Source: Prevotella sp. UBA3776 (GTDB taxonomy: Bacteria > Bacteroidota > Bacteroidia > Bacteroidales > Bacteroidaceae). From it: a stretch of DNA of 39,614 nucleotides. Shown piece by piece: positions 9,000 through 15,704 of this stretch (the first letter of the stretch is position 1; each line of letters begins with the position of its first letter). Under the pieces are notes generated by a model, which made no database searches, had not been told where the DNA came from, and saw nothing but the letters and a program-made list of their open reading frames with translations. The stretch covers positions 1,071 through 40,684 of the forward strand of contig DFFM01000016.1 in assembly GCA_002369515.1 (NCBI GenBank), given 5' to 3'. The position numbers were made by a program, and so were the translations under genes.

Positions 9000-9145
9000 A
9001 ATCTTCACTTTTTTCGCTCACATTGTCCCCAATACAGATGTTATAATCCTTTTATGCATTTCCGTGAGGGAGCCGTCTCTTTAAGGTGAACCGTGCGTTT
9101 CCGCTGCACATCTTGGGAAGCTGCACACATCGGAATTTCAATGTT
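9000..9145 (-). promoter_or_regulatory. Conserved leader B (5' UTR)
   Basis: This is the counterpart of leader A (4465-4625). On the minus strand both carry TTCACCT, GGAAATG, TAAAAGGATTATArCATCTG, ACAATGTGAGCG and ATTATGAAA in the same order and at nearly the same spacing. Confidence 0.65.
9018..9059 (-). other. Possible leader micro-ORF B (MHKRIITSVLGTM)
   Basis: A 13-codon frame in leader B begins at the position equivalent to micro-ORF A and shares KRII(T/A)S, but has a different end. Translation is unproven. Confidence 0.3.
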
Positions 9146-9260
9146 TTGCGTTGTTTGTAAAAATGTTTTTAATAATGCTTTTTAAGTATGTTTCGCTTTA
9201 GCACCGTCTTTTTATCGTTGTGCGAGGGCAAGTTTTTGTTTACCATACCTGTTGCTGTTG

Positions 9261-9268
9261 CAAAGATA
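9261..9268 (-). promoter_or_regulatory. Promoter -7 box of the 1256-aa unit
   Basis: On the minus strand this reads TATCTTTG followed by C. It implies a leader of about 255 nt before the ATG at 8999. The -33 element is not clear, which suits an activator-dependent promoter. Confidence 0.55.
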
Positions 9269-9320
9269 ATGTTTTTTTCCATATATTGCATAAATGAAGT
9301 GTTAAAAAATGAAGCATTTG

Positions 9321-9360
9321 TTTCAAAGGCGAATCAATTATTTCAAAAACTGACTCTGAA
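9321..9360 (-). promoter_or_regulatory. Tandem 20-bp direct repeats upstream of promoter B
   Basis: TTTCAAAGGCGAATCAATTA (9321-9340) is followed by a weaker unit, TTTCAAAAACTGACTCTGAA (9341-9360). The first is nearly identical to the unit at 4768-4787. The repeats lie between the promoter and the 3' end of the AraC-type regulator gene. Confidence 0.6.
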
Positions 9361-9380
9361 ACACATAAAAAAAGCTGTCG

Positions 9381-10478
9381 TCATGACGTTTGTTTCGTTT
9401 TTAGCCGTTGCCTCACTCGGTAGTACGACTGTCGGGTGGTGAAGCCCGAGGCGGTGGCCACTTCGTCGAGGGTGGCCATGGGGTGCTGTTTGCGGTAGCG
9501 CTCAGCGTAGTCGATGCGCAGCCGATTGACGTAGTTGAAGAACCCGCCGAGTCGGTTTTTGAACACCCACGACACGTAGGTGCGCCCGAAACCGCTGCGC
9601 TCCACCACGTCCTGCATGGAGAAGTGGGGGTTGATGAAGAGCTGCTCGGTTTCTACGGTGCTGCGTATGGTGCGCTCGATGGCTTTGATGGTCTGTTGCG
9701 AAGGCGTTCCGCTGGCGGCGGGTGGTTCGTCGTCGTCAAGGACAGGCACGGTGCTGATGTCGCGCAGTGAGCGCTGTGGATGGAGCACCATGACGAGCAG
9801 TGTTACGTTGAACATGGCGAGCAGCAGATGGACGATGGCCATGCCCACCTGCGAGTCGCACACCACTACGGGCCAAATGAGCAGCAGGTGGAAGGGGGGG
9901 ACGAAGAGCATCCTGTTGGCAAACTTCACTGGGAAATCCTCTTCGTTGGAGTAGTTGTCGTCAATCACGTGGCTCATCCATTTCCTGACCCTCTGCATGG
10001 TGGACAGTGCGAAGAGCAGCGAGGCAATGCTTTCTGCCAAGAGGATGTAGAAGATGATCTGCCGTGTCGTTGGCGAGAGTTGCGGGGTGTGGGGAATAAT
10101 GGCCGTGACGAACAGCGCCAGGATGGTGAGGGCGATGGGTATGCCCAGGATGATGCTTTCGCGGCTCCACCGGTTCCGCTGTTTCACAGAGCTGAAATAT
10201 TTGTAGATGAGAACGCCGCAGACGTATGGCACGTACACGATGAAATAGACTTTCGTCAGTAGCCATGCTGCCGGGCTGCTGGGCCGGAACACGTAGGGCA
10301 TGAGCAGGAGGGTGGCGGTGAAGAAGAGGGTCGATTCGCGCCAGCTGGGATAGTAGTAGTCCTTGTGTTTGTCGTAGGGACGGCAAAAATGAAATCCTCG
10401 CAGGACTGCAAAAAACAGTCCCGAGAGGATATAGGTGAACTGAGCGAGGCTCAGAAAGTGTTCGTTGGCTGTCAGCAT
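9381..10478 (-). CDS. Membrane-anchored AraC-family transcriptional regulator
   Basis: The first ~230 of 365 residues form about six or seven hydrophobic membrane segments. After a linker rich in Asp, Pro and Ser (VLDDDEPPAASG), residues ~260-365 form an AraC-type double helix-turn-helix: FSMQDVVERSGFGRTYVSWVFK and ATLDEVATASGFTTRQSYYRVR. The protein would sit in the inner membrane with its DNA-binding part in the cytoplasm. It is transcribed from its own promoter (10559-10589). It lies directly upstream of the two secreted-protein units, whose promoters share tandem 20-bp repeats, so it is the obvious candidate activator; this is inferred from position. The signal it senses is unknown. Confidence 0.85.
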   Translation of the reverse strand: MLTANEHFLSLAQFTYILSGLFFAVLRGFHFCRPYDKHKDYYYPSWRESTLFFTATLLLMPYVFRPSSPAAWLLTKVYFIVYVPYVCGVLIYKYFSSVKQRNRWSRESIILGIPIALTILALFVTAIIPHTPQLSPTTRQIIFYILLAESIASLLFALSTMQRVRKWMSHVIDDNYSNEEDFPVKFANRMLFVPPFHLLLIWPVVVCDSQVGMAIVHLLLAMFNVTLLVMVLHPQRSLRDISTVPVLDDDEPPAASGTPSQQTIKAIERTIRSTVETEQLFINPHFSMQDVVERSGFGRTYVSWVFKNRLGGFFNYVNRLRIDYAERYRKQHPMATLDEVATASGFTTRQSYYRVRQRLKTKQTS

Positions 10479-10558
10479 AGGGCTTGCATGTTGCTTGGGG
10501 GTGAAAATGGTTACGTCTAGTTAGGGGTGTTCCTGCTGGTGTTGGAACTATCGTGTTG

Positions 10559-10589
10559 CAAAAATACGATATTCTTTTGATACATGCAA
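10559..10589 (-). promoter_or_regulatory. Promoter of the AraC-type regulator
   Basis: In minus-strand sense, TTG (10587-10589), 20 bp, then TATTTTTG (10559-10566). This fits the Bacteroidetes -33/-7 consensus and lies about 80 bp before the ATG. Confidence 0.75.
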
Positions 10590-10639
10590 GTAAAAATCGC
10601 ACTTAAAGCGGATTTTTTTTGGCAGCTATGAATGACGAT

Positions 10640-10700
10640 TGTTTTTTTGAGGATGCGGCTATAGGCACGGGGCTGAGAGTTTCAAGCGCTTCATGGCTGG
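10640..10700 (-). pseudogene. Scrap of a second comM copy
   Basis: Read on the minus strand, 10648-10700 encodes MKRLKLSA, then after a one-base shift RAYSRIL. This matches MERLKLSARAYSRIL in the intact comM gene (nucleotides about 11049-11102), with about 80-85% nucleotide identity. Sequence on either side does not continue the match. It is a frameshifted fragment of a comM-like gene. Confidence 0.7.
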
Positions 10701-10759
10701 AAGGAAACGTCCTTAGAGCCTGTTATGACATTTGTCGAAATAATTGGAACGATGCGGAA

Positions 10760-10839
10760 GTGTGTTATCAAGTGCCGTATTCGCTCCAAAGGATGTGTCT
10801 TGCCTCTACGATGGTTCCAAATTTAAAAGGATTCTCCAT
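10760..10839 (-). pseudogene. Truncated start of an AAA-type ATPase gene
   Basis: The ATG at 10837-10839 opens MENPFKFGTIVEARHILWSE and stops after about 23 codons. MxNPFKFGTIVE is the familiar start of Bacteroidetes prokaryotic ATPases with a following P-loop, which is missing here. A complete promoter survives upstream at 10880-10911. The patch then runs into the comM scrap, so this looks like a deletion scar. Confidence 0.55.
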
Positions 10840-10879
10840 GTTACGACTTTTTTCGTTACGATTTTTTTCGTAGTCATTG

Positions 10880-10911
10880 CAAAGGTAGTGAGAATTAGGC
10901 AAATGAGCAAA
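10880..10911 (-). promoter_or_regulatory. Consensus promoter stranded by gene loss
   Basis: In minus-strand sense: TTTG, 20 bp, TACCTTTG. It is a perfect consensus but drives only the 23-codon remnant. Two near-copies of TACGAAAAAA(A/G)TCG follow it. Confidence 0.7.
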
Positions 10912-10928
10912 TAACTCTCTGTTTATTT

Positions 10929-12500
10929 TCATATACCTCGCTCCGCCCAGTCGCCCCGATCGAGGTTCCTGTAGCCAATGGCTTCGGCAATGTGCATGGA
11001 CTCCACTTTCTCCGATCCGGCGAGGTCGGCGATGGTTCGGGCCACCTTGAGGATGCGGCTGTAGGCACGGGCGGAGAGCTTCAGGCGCTCCATGGCCATG
11101 CGGAGCATGTCGATGGAGGCGGCGTCGGGTTCGGCAAACTTATGGAGCATGCGTTCCGTCATTTGGGCGTTGCAGTGGATGCGATGGCCTCGGCTGCCGC
11201 TATCCTTGGGGAGTGTGCTGAATCGTTCTGTTTGGATTTGCCTTGCCTTGATCACTCTTTCGCGGATGGCGGCCGACGGCTCGCCGGGGCGCATCTGTGA
11301 GAGTTGGGCGAAGGGTACGGCCTGGATTTCGCAATGGATGTCGATGCGGTCGAGCAGTGGGCCGGAGATTTTGTTCATGTAACGCTGTATCTGACCAGGT
11401 GTGCAGACACAGTGGTGGGTGGGGTCGCCATAGTAGCCGCAGGGGCAGGGGTTCATGGAGGCAACGAACATGAACGAGCAGGGGTACTCGAGTGTGTATT
11501 TGGCGCGACTGATGGTGATTTTTCGGTCTTCGAGCGGCTGACGGAGCACTTCCAGCGTTTGCTTGTTGAACTCGGGCAATTCGTCGAGGAAGAGCACCCC
11601 GTTGTGGGCCAGGCTGATTTCTCCCGGCTGTGGTGTGGAGCCTCCTCCGACCAGCGCTACTTGCGAGATGGTGTGGTGGGGCGAGCGGAAGGGGCGTTGC
11701 GAGATGAGGCCTGTATCGCGTGCAAGCTTGCCTGCGATGCTGTGAATCTGGGTTGTCTCCAGGCTTTCAGCCAGCGAGAGCGGGGGCAGAATGCCGGGCA
11801 ACCGCTTGGCCATCATCGACTTGCCCGAGCCTGGCGGGCCGATCATGATGAGGTTGTGTCCTCCGGCGGCAGCTATCTCGAGGGCCCGCTTGACGTTCTC
11901 CTGCCCGCGCACGTCAGCGTAGTCGAGGTCGAACTTGGTCTGCTGTTCGTAGAATTCGCGGCGCGTATCGATGATGGTGGGCTCAAACTGCTTGGCGCCA
12001 TTGAGAAACTGAACGACATCGAGCAAGGTGTCCATGCCATAAACCTCGAGGTTGTTCACAACAGCGGCTTCATGCACGTTCTGCCGAGGCACTATCAGTC
12101 CCTTGAACTTCTCGGCTCGGGCACGTATGGCAATGGGCAGGGCGCCTCGGATGGGCTGCAAATGGCCGTCGAGCCCCAGTTCGCCCACAAGCATGTAGTG
12201 GGACAACTGGTCGGCTTGCATTTCTTCGCTGGATGCCAAAATGCCGACTGCCACAGGCAGGTCGTAACTGCTTCCTTCTTTCTTGATGTCTGCGGGTGCC
12301 AGGTTGATGGTGATGTCTGCCGTAGGGAATTTGAATCCGCTGTTCTGCATGGCGGCAACAATCCTATCCTTGCTTTCGCGCACGGCTGTGTCGCCCAGGC
12401 CCGTGAGATGATAGAGGATGCCTCGGGTGATGTGTACTTCAACGGTTACGGTGGTCACTTCGAGTCCGTTGACTGCAGCGCAATATGTTTTTACTAGCAT
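10929..12500 (-). CDS. comM: ComM/YifB-family Mg-chelatase-like AAA+ ATPase
   Basis: This 523-residue cytoplasmic protein has the usual family length. An N-terminal Lon-protease-like fold (residues ~20-170) is followed by an AAA+ module with Walker A GPPGSGKS (221-228), Walker B LFLDELPEF (~303-311) and the family segment MNPCPCGYYGD. A C-terminal Mg-chelatase helical domain contains LSARAYSRILKVARTIADL. ComM homologues are helicases that extend branch migration during integration of DNA taken up in natural transformation. The gene is probably transcribed after the two lipoprotein genes upstream (91-bp gap). A broken scrap of the same gene lies just downstream. Confidence 0.93.
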   Translation of the reverse strand: MLVKTYCAAVNGLEVTTVTVEVHITRGILYHLTGLGDTAVRESKDRIVAAMQNSGFKFPTADITINLAPADIKKEGSSYDLPVAVGILASSEEMQADQLSHYMLVGELGLDGHLQPIRGALPIAIRARAEKFKGLIVPRQNVHEAAVVNNLEVYGMDTLLDVVQFLNGAKQFEPTIIDTRREFYEQQTKFDLDYADVRGQENVKRALEIAAAGGHNLIMIGPPGSGKSMMAKRLPGILPPLSLAESLETTQIHSIAGKLARDTGLISQRPFRSPHHTISQVALVGGGSTPQPGEISLAHNGVLFLDELPEFNKQTLEVLRQPLEDRKITISRAKYTLEYPCSFMFVASMNPCPCGYYGDPTHHCVCTPGQIQRYMNKISGPLLDRIDIHCEIQAVPFAQLSQMRPGEPSAAIRERVIKARQIQTERFSTLPKDSGSRGHRIHCNAQMTERMLHKFAEPDAASIDMLRMAMERLKLSARAYSRILKVARTIADLAGSEKVESMHIAEAIGYRNLDRGDWAERGI

Positions 12501-12591
12501 GGTATTCTTTGAAAAGGAGGAGAGGTGGAAGTAGAGTAGGCGAAGGCCGTGAATGAGTGCATAAGGGATGCTGGGCGGAGCATGCCTCTTC

Positions 12592-13596
12592 TTATTTTGC
12601 CAGTTGCCTCTTTATTTCTTCCATCATTTGTTTGTTGTCGAGTCCGTGGGCCACTATGCGTCCGGCCTTGCTGACGATGATGTTGTCGTTGACGCCGCGA
12701 ATGCCAAGCTTTGCGACGAGGGGACCTTCGAACAGGCGACCGTCGCAGACGTTGGGCCAAGGAATGGTGTCGCGATCGGTTGACGAGAGGCAGTCGCGCT
12801 TGGCGGCATCCAAGCAGATGCCCATGATGTGTATCTTTCCTGGGTTCTGCCGCCAGACGGCCTTGAGCTGGCGCATGGTGGCCATGCTCTCATAGTTCCA
12901 CGTTGACCAGACGAATACGAGTCCTACCTTGGCGGTGAAATCGCGGTTGGACACGCTGCGACCGTGCGCATCAACACCTGCGAAGGCGGGTAGCGTTTTG
13001 TTGGTCTCGGTGGCACTCAGTGCGTCGAGCTGTTTGCTGAGGTTGGCCAGCTGCGGGTTGTCCTTCTGTTCGTTGGACAGGATGGCGGCCAACTCTTTAG
13101 CTTGTTTGAAAGAGGGGTCGGCTGTGGCGACGAAGAAGCGTCTGAGCAGGTAGTTGCTCACGGGCGACGAAGGGTTGTCGTTGATGAACTGTGCAGCGAT
13201 TTGCCGCGCCTCAGGCGGCGATGCGTTGGCGATGCGCTGGCGGAAGGCGGTCATGGCCTCGTTGGCCTTTGTTCCCTTCACCTGCATTTCTTTCAGGTGC
13301 GACGCGTCGGCCTTGATGTCCACCGACTTGCCGGGTTCTGCGAAGATGGGTTGCTCGGAGTAGTTGGGGAACACCATCATGAGCGTCTGCGGGCTCTGAC
13401 ATTCCACTTCTCGCGAGAAACGGCCACCCTCCACGCGGATGGTATCGATGTTGGAACTACCTCCATCGATGCTATAGACATAGAGCTCGCCCTGGTTCAG
13501 GTTGAGGAACCGGCCAGCAATCTTAAAATGGTTGCTGTCTGTTCCGCATGATACCAAAACCAGGGCGAGAAACAGAAAAAATATGTTTTTTTTCAT
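12592..13596 (-). CDS. Thioredoxin-fold lipoprotein with DUF4369-like N-terminus
   Basis: The 334-residue precursor has a lipoprotein signal with Cys17 (LVLVSCGTDS). Residues ~22-115 look like the DUF4369 beta domain (FKIAGRFLNLNQGELYVY), and residues ~200-330 form a TlpA/ResA-like thioredoxin fold. The active-site position reads WSTWNYESM where a redox enzyme would have WCxxC, so both catalytic cysteines are absent. It is therefore probably a non-redox binding or structural member in the periplasm or outer membrane. Its ATG abuts the stop codon of the 557-residue gene upstream (no gap), so the two are translated from one message. Confidence 0.85.
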   Translation of the reverse strand: MKKNIFFLFLALVLVSCGTDSNHFKIAGRFLNLNQGELYVYSIDGGSSNIDTIRVEGGRFSREVECQSPQTLMMVFPNYSEQPIFAEPGKSVDIKADASHLKEMQVKGTKANEAMTAFRQRIANASPPEARQIAAQFINDNPSSPVSNYLLRRFFVATADPSFKQAKELAAILSNEQKDNPQLANLSKQLDALSATETNKTLPAFAGVDAHGRSVSNRDFTAKVGLVFVWSTWNYESMATMRQLKAVWRQNPGKIHIMGICLDAAKRDCLSSTDRDTIPWPNVCDGRLFEGPLVAKLGIRGVNDNIIVSKAGRIVAHGLDNKQMMEEIKRQLAK

Positions 13597-15270
13597 TTAT
13601 TTGCTAACATTGATCAGCTCAAGGTCCTTAGCTGCATAGTCAGCCAGCGACGGGTCTTTCTGGATGGCCTCTCTGAGGAAGTCGGCTGCAGCGGCATTCT
13701 TGCCGGTACGGGCGTTGAGTATGGCCTGCAGATAGTCGGTCAGCGCGTCTTTCTTGGCATATTTCAGAGCCACGGAAGCCTGGGCGTAGTTCTTGTTGAG
13801 GATGTTGGCCAGGGCGGCGCTGTTGTTGTTCGACTCCTTGAAGTACTGCTCGGCTTGCGCGTAGTTGCCGCGGGCAATTTCCAGATTGCCGAGCACCTGG
13901 TTGAGGTCGTTGGCTCCGTCGGCCTTTGAAATGTACTCGGTGGCCTGACTGATGTTGCCGCTGCGCAGGGCCATGAGGGCCAGGTTGGCATTGGCCTCCG
14001 GAGCGCGGTTGTAGGCACGGAATGCACTCTGCAGATAGTTCTGGGCCTCGTTCATATTGCCTTTGTTGAACTCCATCACGGCGATGTTGTTGAAGGCACG
14101 GTAGTCGGCAGGATAGATTTCAGCGGCACGCTTGTAGATGGCTTCCTTGTCGGCAGGATTCTCAACGAGTGTGGCAGCATAAAGAATTTCGTCGGCACTC
14201 AGCTTGCTGGCATCAGCCTCATACTGCTGTTTGATTTGCTCGTCGCTGCGGCCAATGGTCTCATAGTTGATGATGAGTCGGCTGCGGCGCAACTCAGGCA
14301 GAATGCCGTCGGCCAGCTCGCGGAAACCTGCACTCATGTTGCGTATTTGCTGCTCGCGCTCCTGCGGATCCTTATACATGGAAAGAACGCGCAGAATGAC
14401 GTCCTTGTCCTGAATGTTGCTGGCCTGAACGAGTTTCTGGAATCCGTCCCAGTCCTGAGCTGTGTATTTGGCATCGATGTCTGTATCCACGCGGGTCTGC
14501 TTCAAGGTCTTCTTCACGTAGTCCTCAGAAACGTCCTGGCGTTTGTTGGCCAGACGGTCGTTGTAGGCGAATCCGCCCTCAGGCGATGCGTATGCCTGCA
14601 CCTCCACGTTGCGGATGTTCAGTCCTTCCTTGTCGGCGTTGATGCGTTTGAGCAGGCTTACGAACTCCTTGACCGAATTGTTCTTCAGCTCGCTCTGGCG
14701 CAGGTTGGCCTGGTTGATGAGGAACTTCACGTTGGCCTCCTGCTTCTGGGCACGGACGCGCTGGAACGAGTCGGGGGCGATGCAAGCACCGGCATTCATC
14801 AAGGCGCGCTTGTAAAGCTCAGAGGTGGCAATCACGCCTTCGGCCACTTTCACGTCGGGCACGTTCATTTTGCGGTTGCCGATGCGAGCCTGGAATGTCA
14901 GATACATGTCGCTGCGTTGCATGTCGGGGTTGTAGGGGAAAGCCGTCTTCATGGTGTAGTGGCCGCCCACGAGGTATGAAATGGTCTGGTCGTTGCCCTG
15001 CACCTTTTCGCCCTGGAAAGTGGCGCTGGCACCTTTGGTTACCCGACCTCCTGCATAGCGCAGCTCGGGGGTCACAGTGACCACGGCCTTCTTCTTCATA
15101 TATTTCTCCGGGAACATGCCGTTGATGGTGGCGGGCACTTCACCGCCCATGGTTTCCAGCGGGTTGGGAGTAACGTTGAATTTGTCAGCAGACAGAGCAC
15201 CCAGCTTTGAGCACGATGTCAAAGCCAAAACAGCGAGTGCGGAAATAGATAAGATTAGATTTTTACGCAT
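13597..15270 (-). CDS. OmpA-like and TPR domain lipoprotein (557 aa)
   Basis: A lipoprotein signal ends at Cys20 (LALTSCSK). An N-terminal beta region follows, then an OmpA-like segment (residues ~217-250, VQAYASPEGGFAYNDRLANKR) typical of peptidoglycan-contacting envelope proteins. From about residue 365 there are TPR-type helical repeats (YRAFNNIAVMEFNKGNMNEA, EANANLALMALRSGNISQA). It is likely anchored in the outer membrane facing the periplasm, acting as an assembly or scaffold factor; the partner is unknown. It is the first gene of a run with the thioredoxin-fold lipoprotein and perhaps comM. The ATG is 25 bp from the 3' end of tRNA-Leu. Confidence 0.82.
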   Translation of the reverse strand: MRKNLILSISALAVLALTSCSKLGALSADKFNVTPNPLETMGGEVPATINGMFPEKYMKKKAVVTVTPELRYAGGRVTKGASATFQGEKVQGNDQTISYLVGGHYTMKTAFPYNPDMQRSDMYLTFQARIGNRKMNVPDVKVAEGVIATSELYKRALMNAGACIAPDSFQRVRAQKQEANVKFLINQANLRQSELKNNSVKEFVSLLKRINADKEGLNIRNVEVQAYASPEGGFAYNDRLANKRQDVSEDYVKKTLKQTRVDTDIDAKYTAQDWDGFQKLVQASNIQDKDVILRVLSMYKDPQEREQQIRNMSAGFRELADGILPELRRSRLIINYETIGRSDEQIKQQYEADASKLSADEILYAATLVENPADKEAIYKRAAEIYPADYRAFNNIAVMEFNKGNMNEAQNYLQSAFRAYNRAPEANANLALMALRSGNISQATEYISKADGANDLNQVLGNLEIARGNYAQAEQYFKESNNNSAALANILNKNYAQASVALKYAKKDALTDYLQAILNARTGKNAAAADFLREAIQKDPSLADYAAKDLELINVSK

Positions 15271-15295
15271 GTTGATAAAGAATTATTTTTGGAAG

Positions 15296-15381
15296 TGCCG
15301 CGAGCGGGACTCGAACCCGCACAGCCATTACTGGCCAAGGGATTTTAAGTCCCTCGTGTCTACCAATTCCACCATTGCGGC
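15296..15381 (-). tRNA. tRNA-Leu (TAA)
   Basis: An 86-nt class II tRNA on the minus strand: acceptor 5' strand GCCGCAA, D-arm with GGTAGACA, anticodon loop ACTTAAAAT with TAA, a variable arm, and T-arm GCGGGTTCGAGTCCCGC. The acceptor has one A-C mismatch. The 3' CCA is not encoded. Confidence 0.93.
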
Positions 15382-15497
15382 GCGGTATGAACAAAATGCA
15401 AGGAGCCGTGCTTTCAGCGTTTGCGTGGAAACTGTTTTTCAGGATGCCCCTTGAAGTAAGAAATAAAAAATAGGCGGACAGCCAACTGCCGCACTTG

Positions 15498-15570
15498 AGC
15501 GGAAAACGGGACTCGGACCCGCGACCCCAACCTTGGCAAGGTTGTGCTCTACCAACTGAGCTATTTCCGC
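15498..15570 (-). tRNA. tRNA-Gly (GCC)
   Basis: A 73-nt cloverleaf on the minus strand: acceptor GCGGAAA pairs with TTTCCGC, anticodon stem-loop CAACCTTGCCAAGGTTG has GCC, and the T-loop reads GTCCGAGTC. The CCA is not encoded. A consensus promoter lies 12 bp upstream. Confidence 0.95.
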
Positions 15571-15581
15571 GAAACGTAGTG

Positions 15582-15613
15582 CAAAGATAAGGCTATTTCC
15601 CCGAACTGCCAAA
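15582..15613 (-). promoter_or_regulatory. tRNA-Gly promoter
   Basis: TTTG, 20 bp, TATCTTTG in minus-strand sense; an exact Bacteroidetes housekeeping promoter. It probably drives both tRNAs. Confidence 0.8.
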
Positions 15614-15640
15614 AAAATTACACTATTTTAAGACCAAAGA

Positions 15641-15695
15641 CCCCGAAAAACGCCATTTGCCGGTGGAAAGCCTGCACAGTGTGGCTTTTTCGGGG
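15641..15695 (-). terminator. Terminator after the 551-aa lipoprotein gene
   Basis: CCCCGAAAAA (15641-15650) pairs with TTTTTCGGGG (15686-15695) over a long loop, just after the stop at 15705. Related A/T runs make it usable from either side. Confidence 0.55.
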
Positions 15696-15704
15696 GGCGT
15701 TTCT

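Noticed and set aside
10619..10873. 84-codon plus-strand frame in the relic region
   Set aside because: The similarity to comM is on the minus strand, and the plus frame reads the reverse of known fragments.
11304..12497. 397-codon plus-strand open frame
   Set aside because: Antisense of comM, which has all expected motifs; no start site or promoter supports it.
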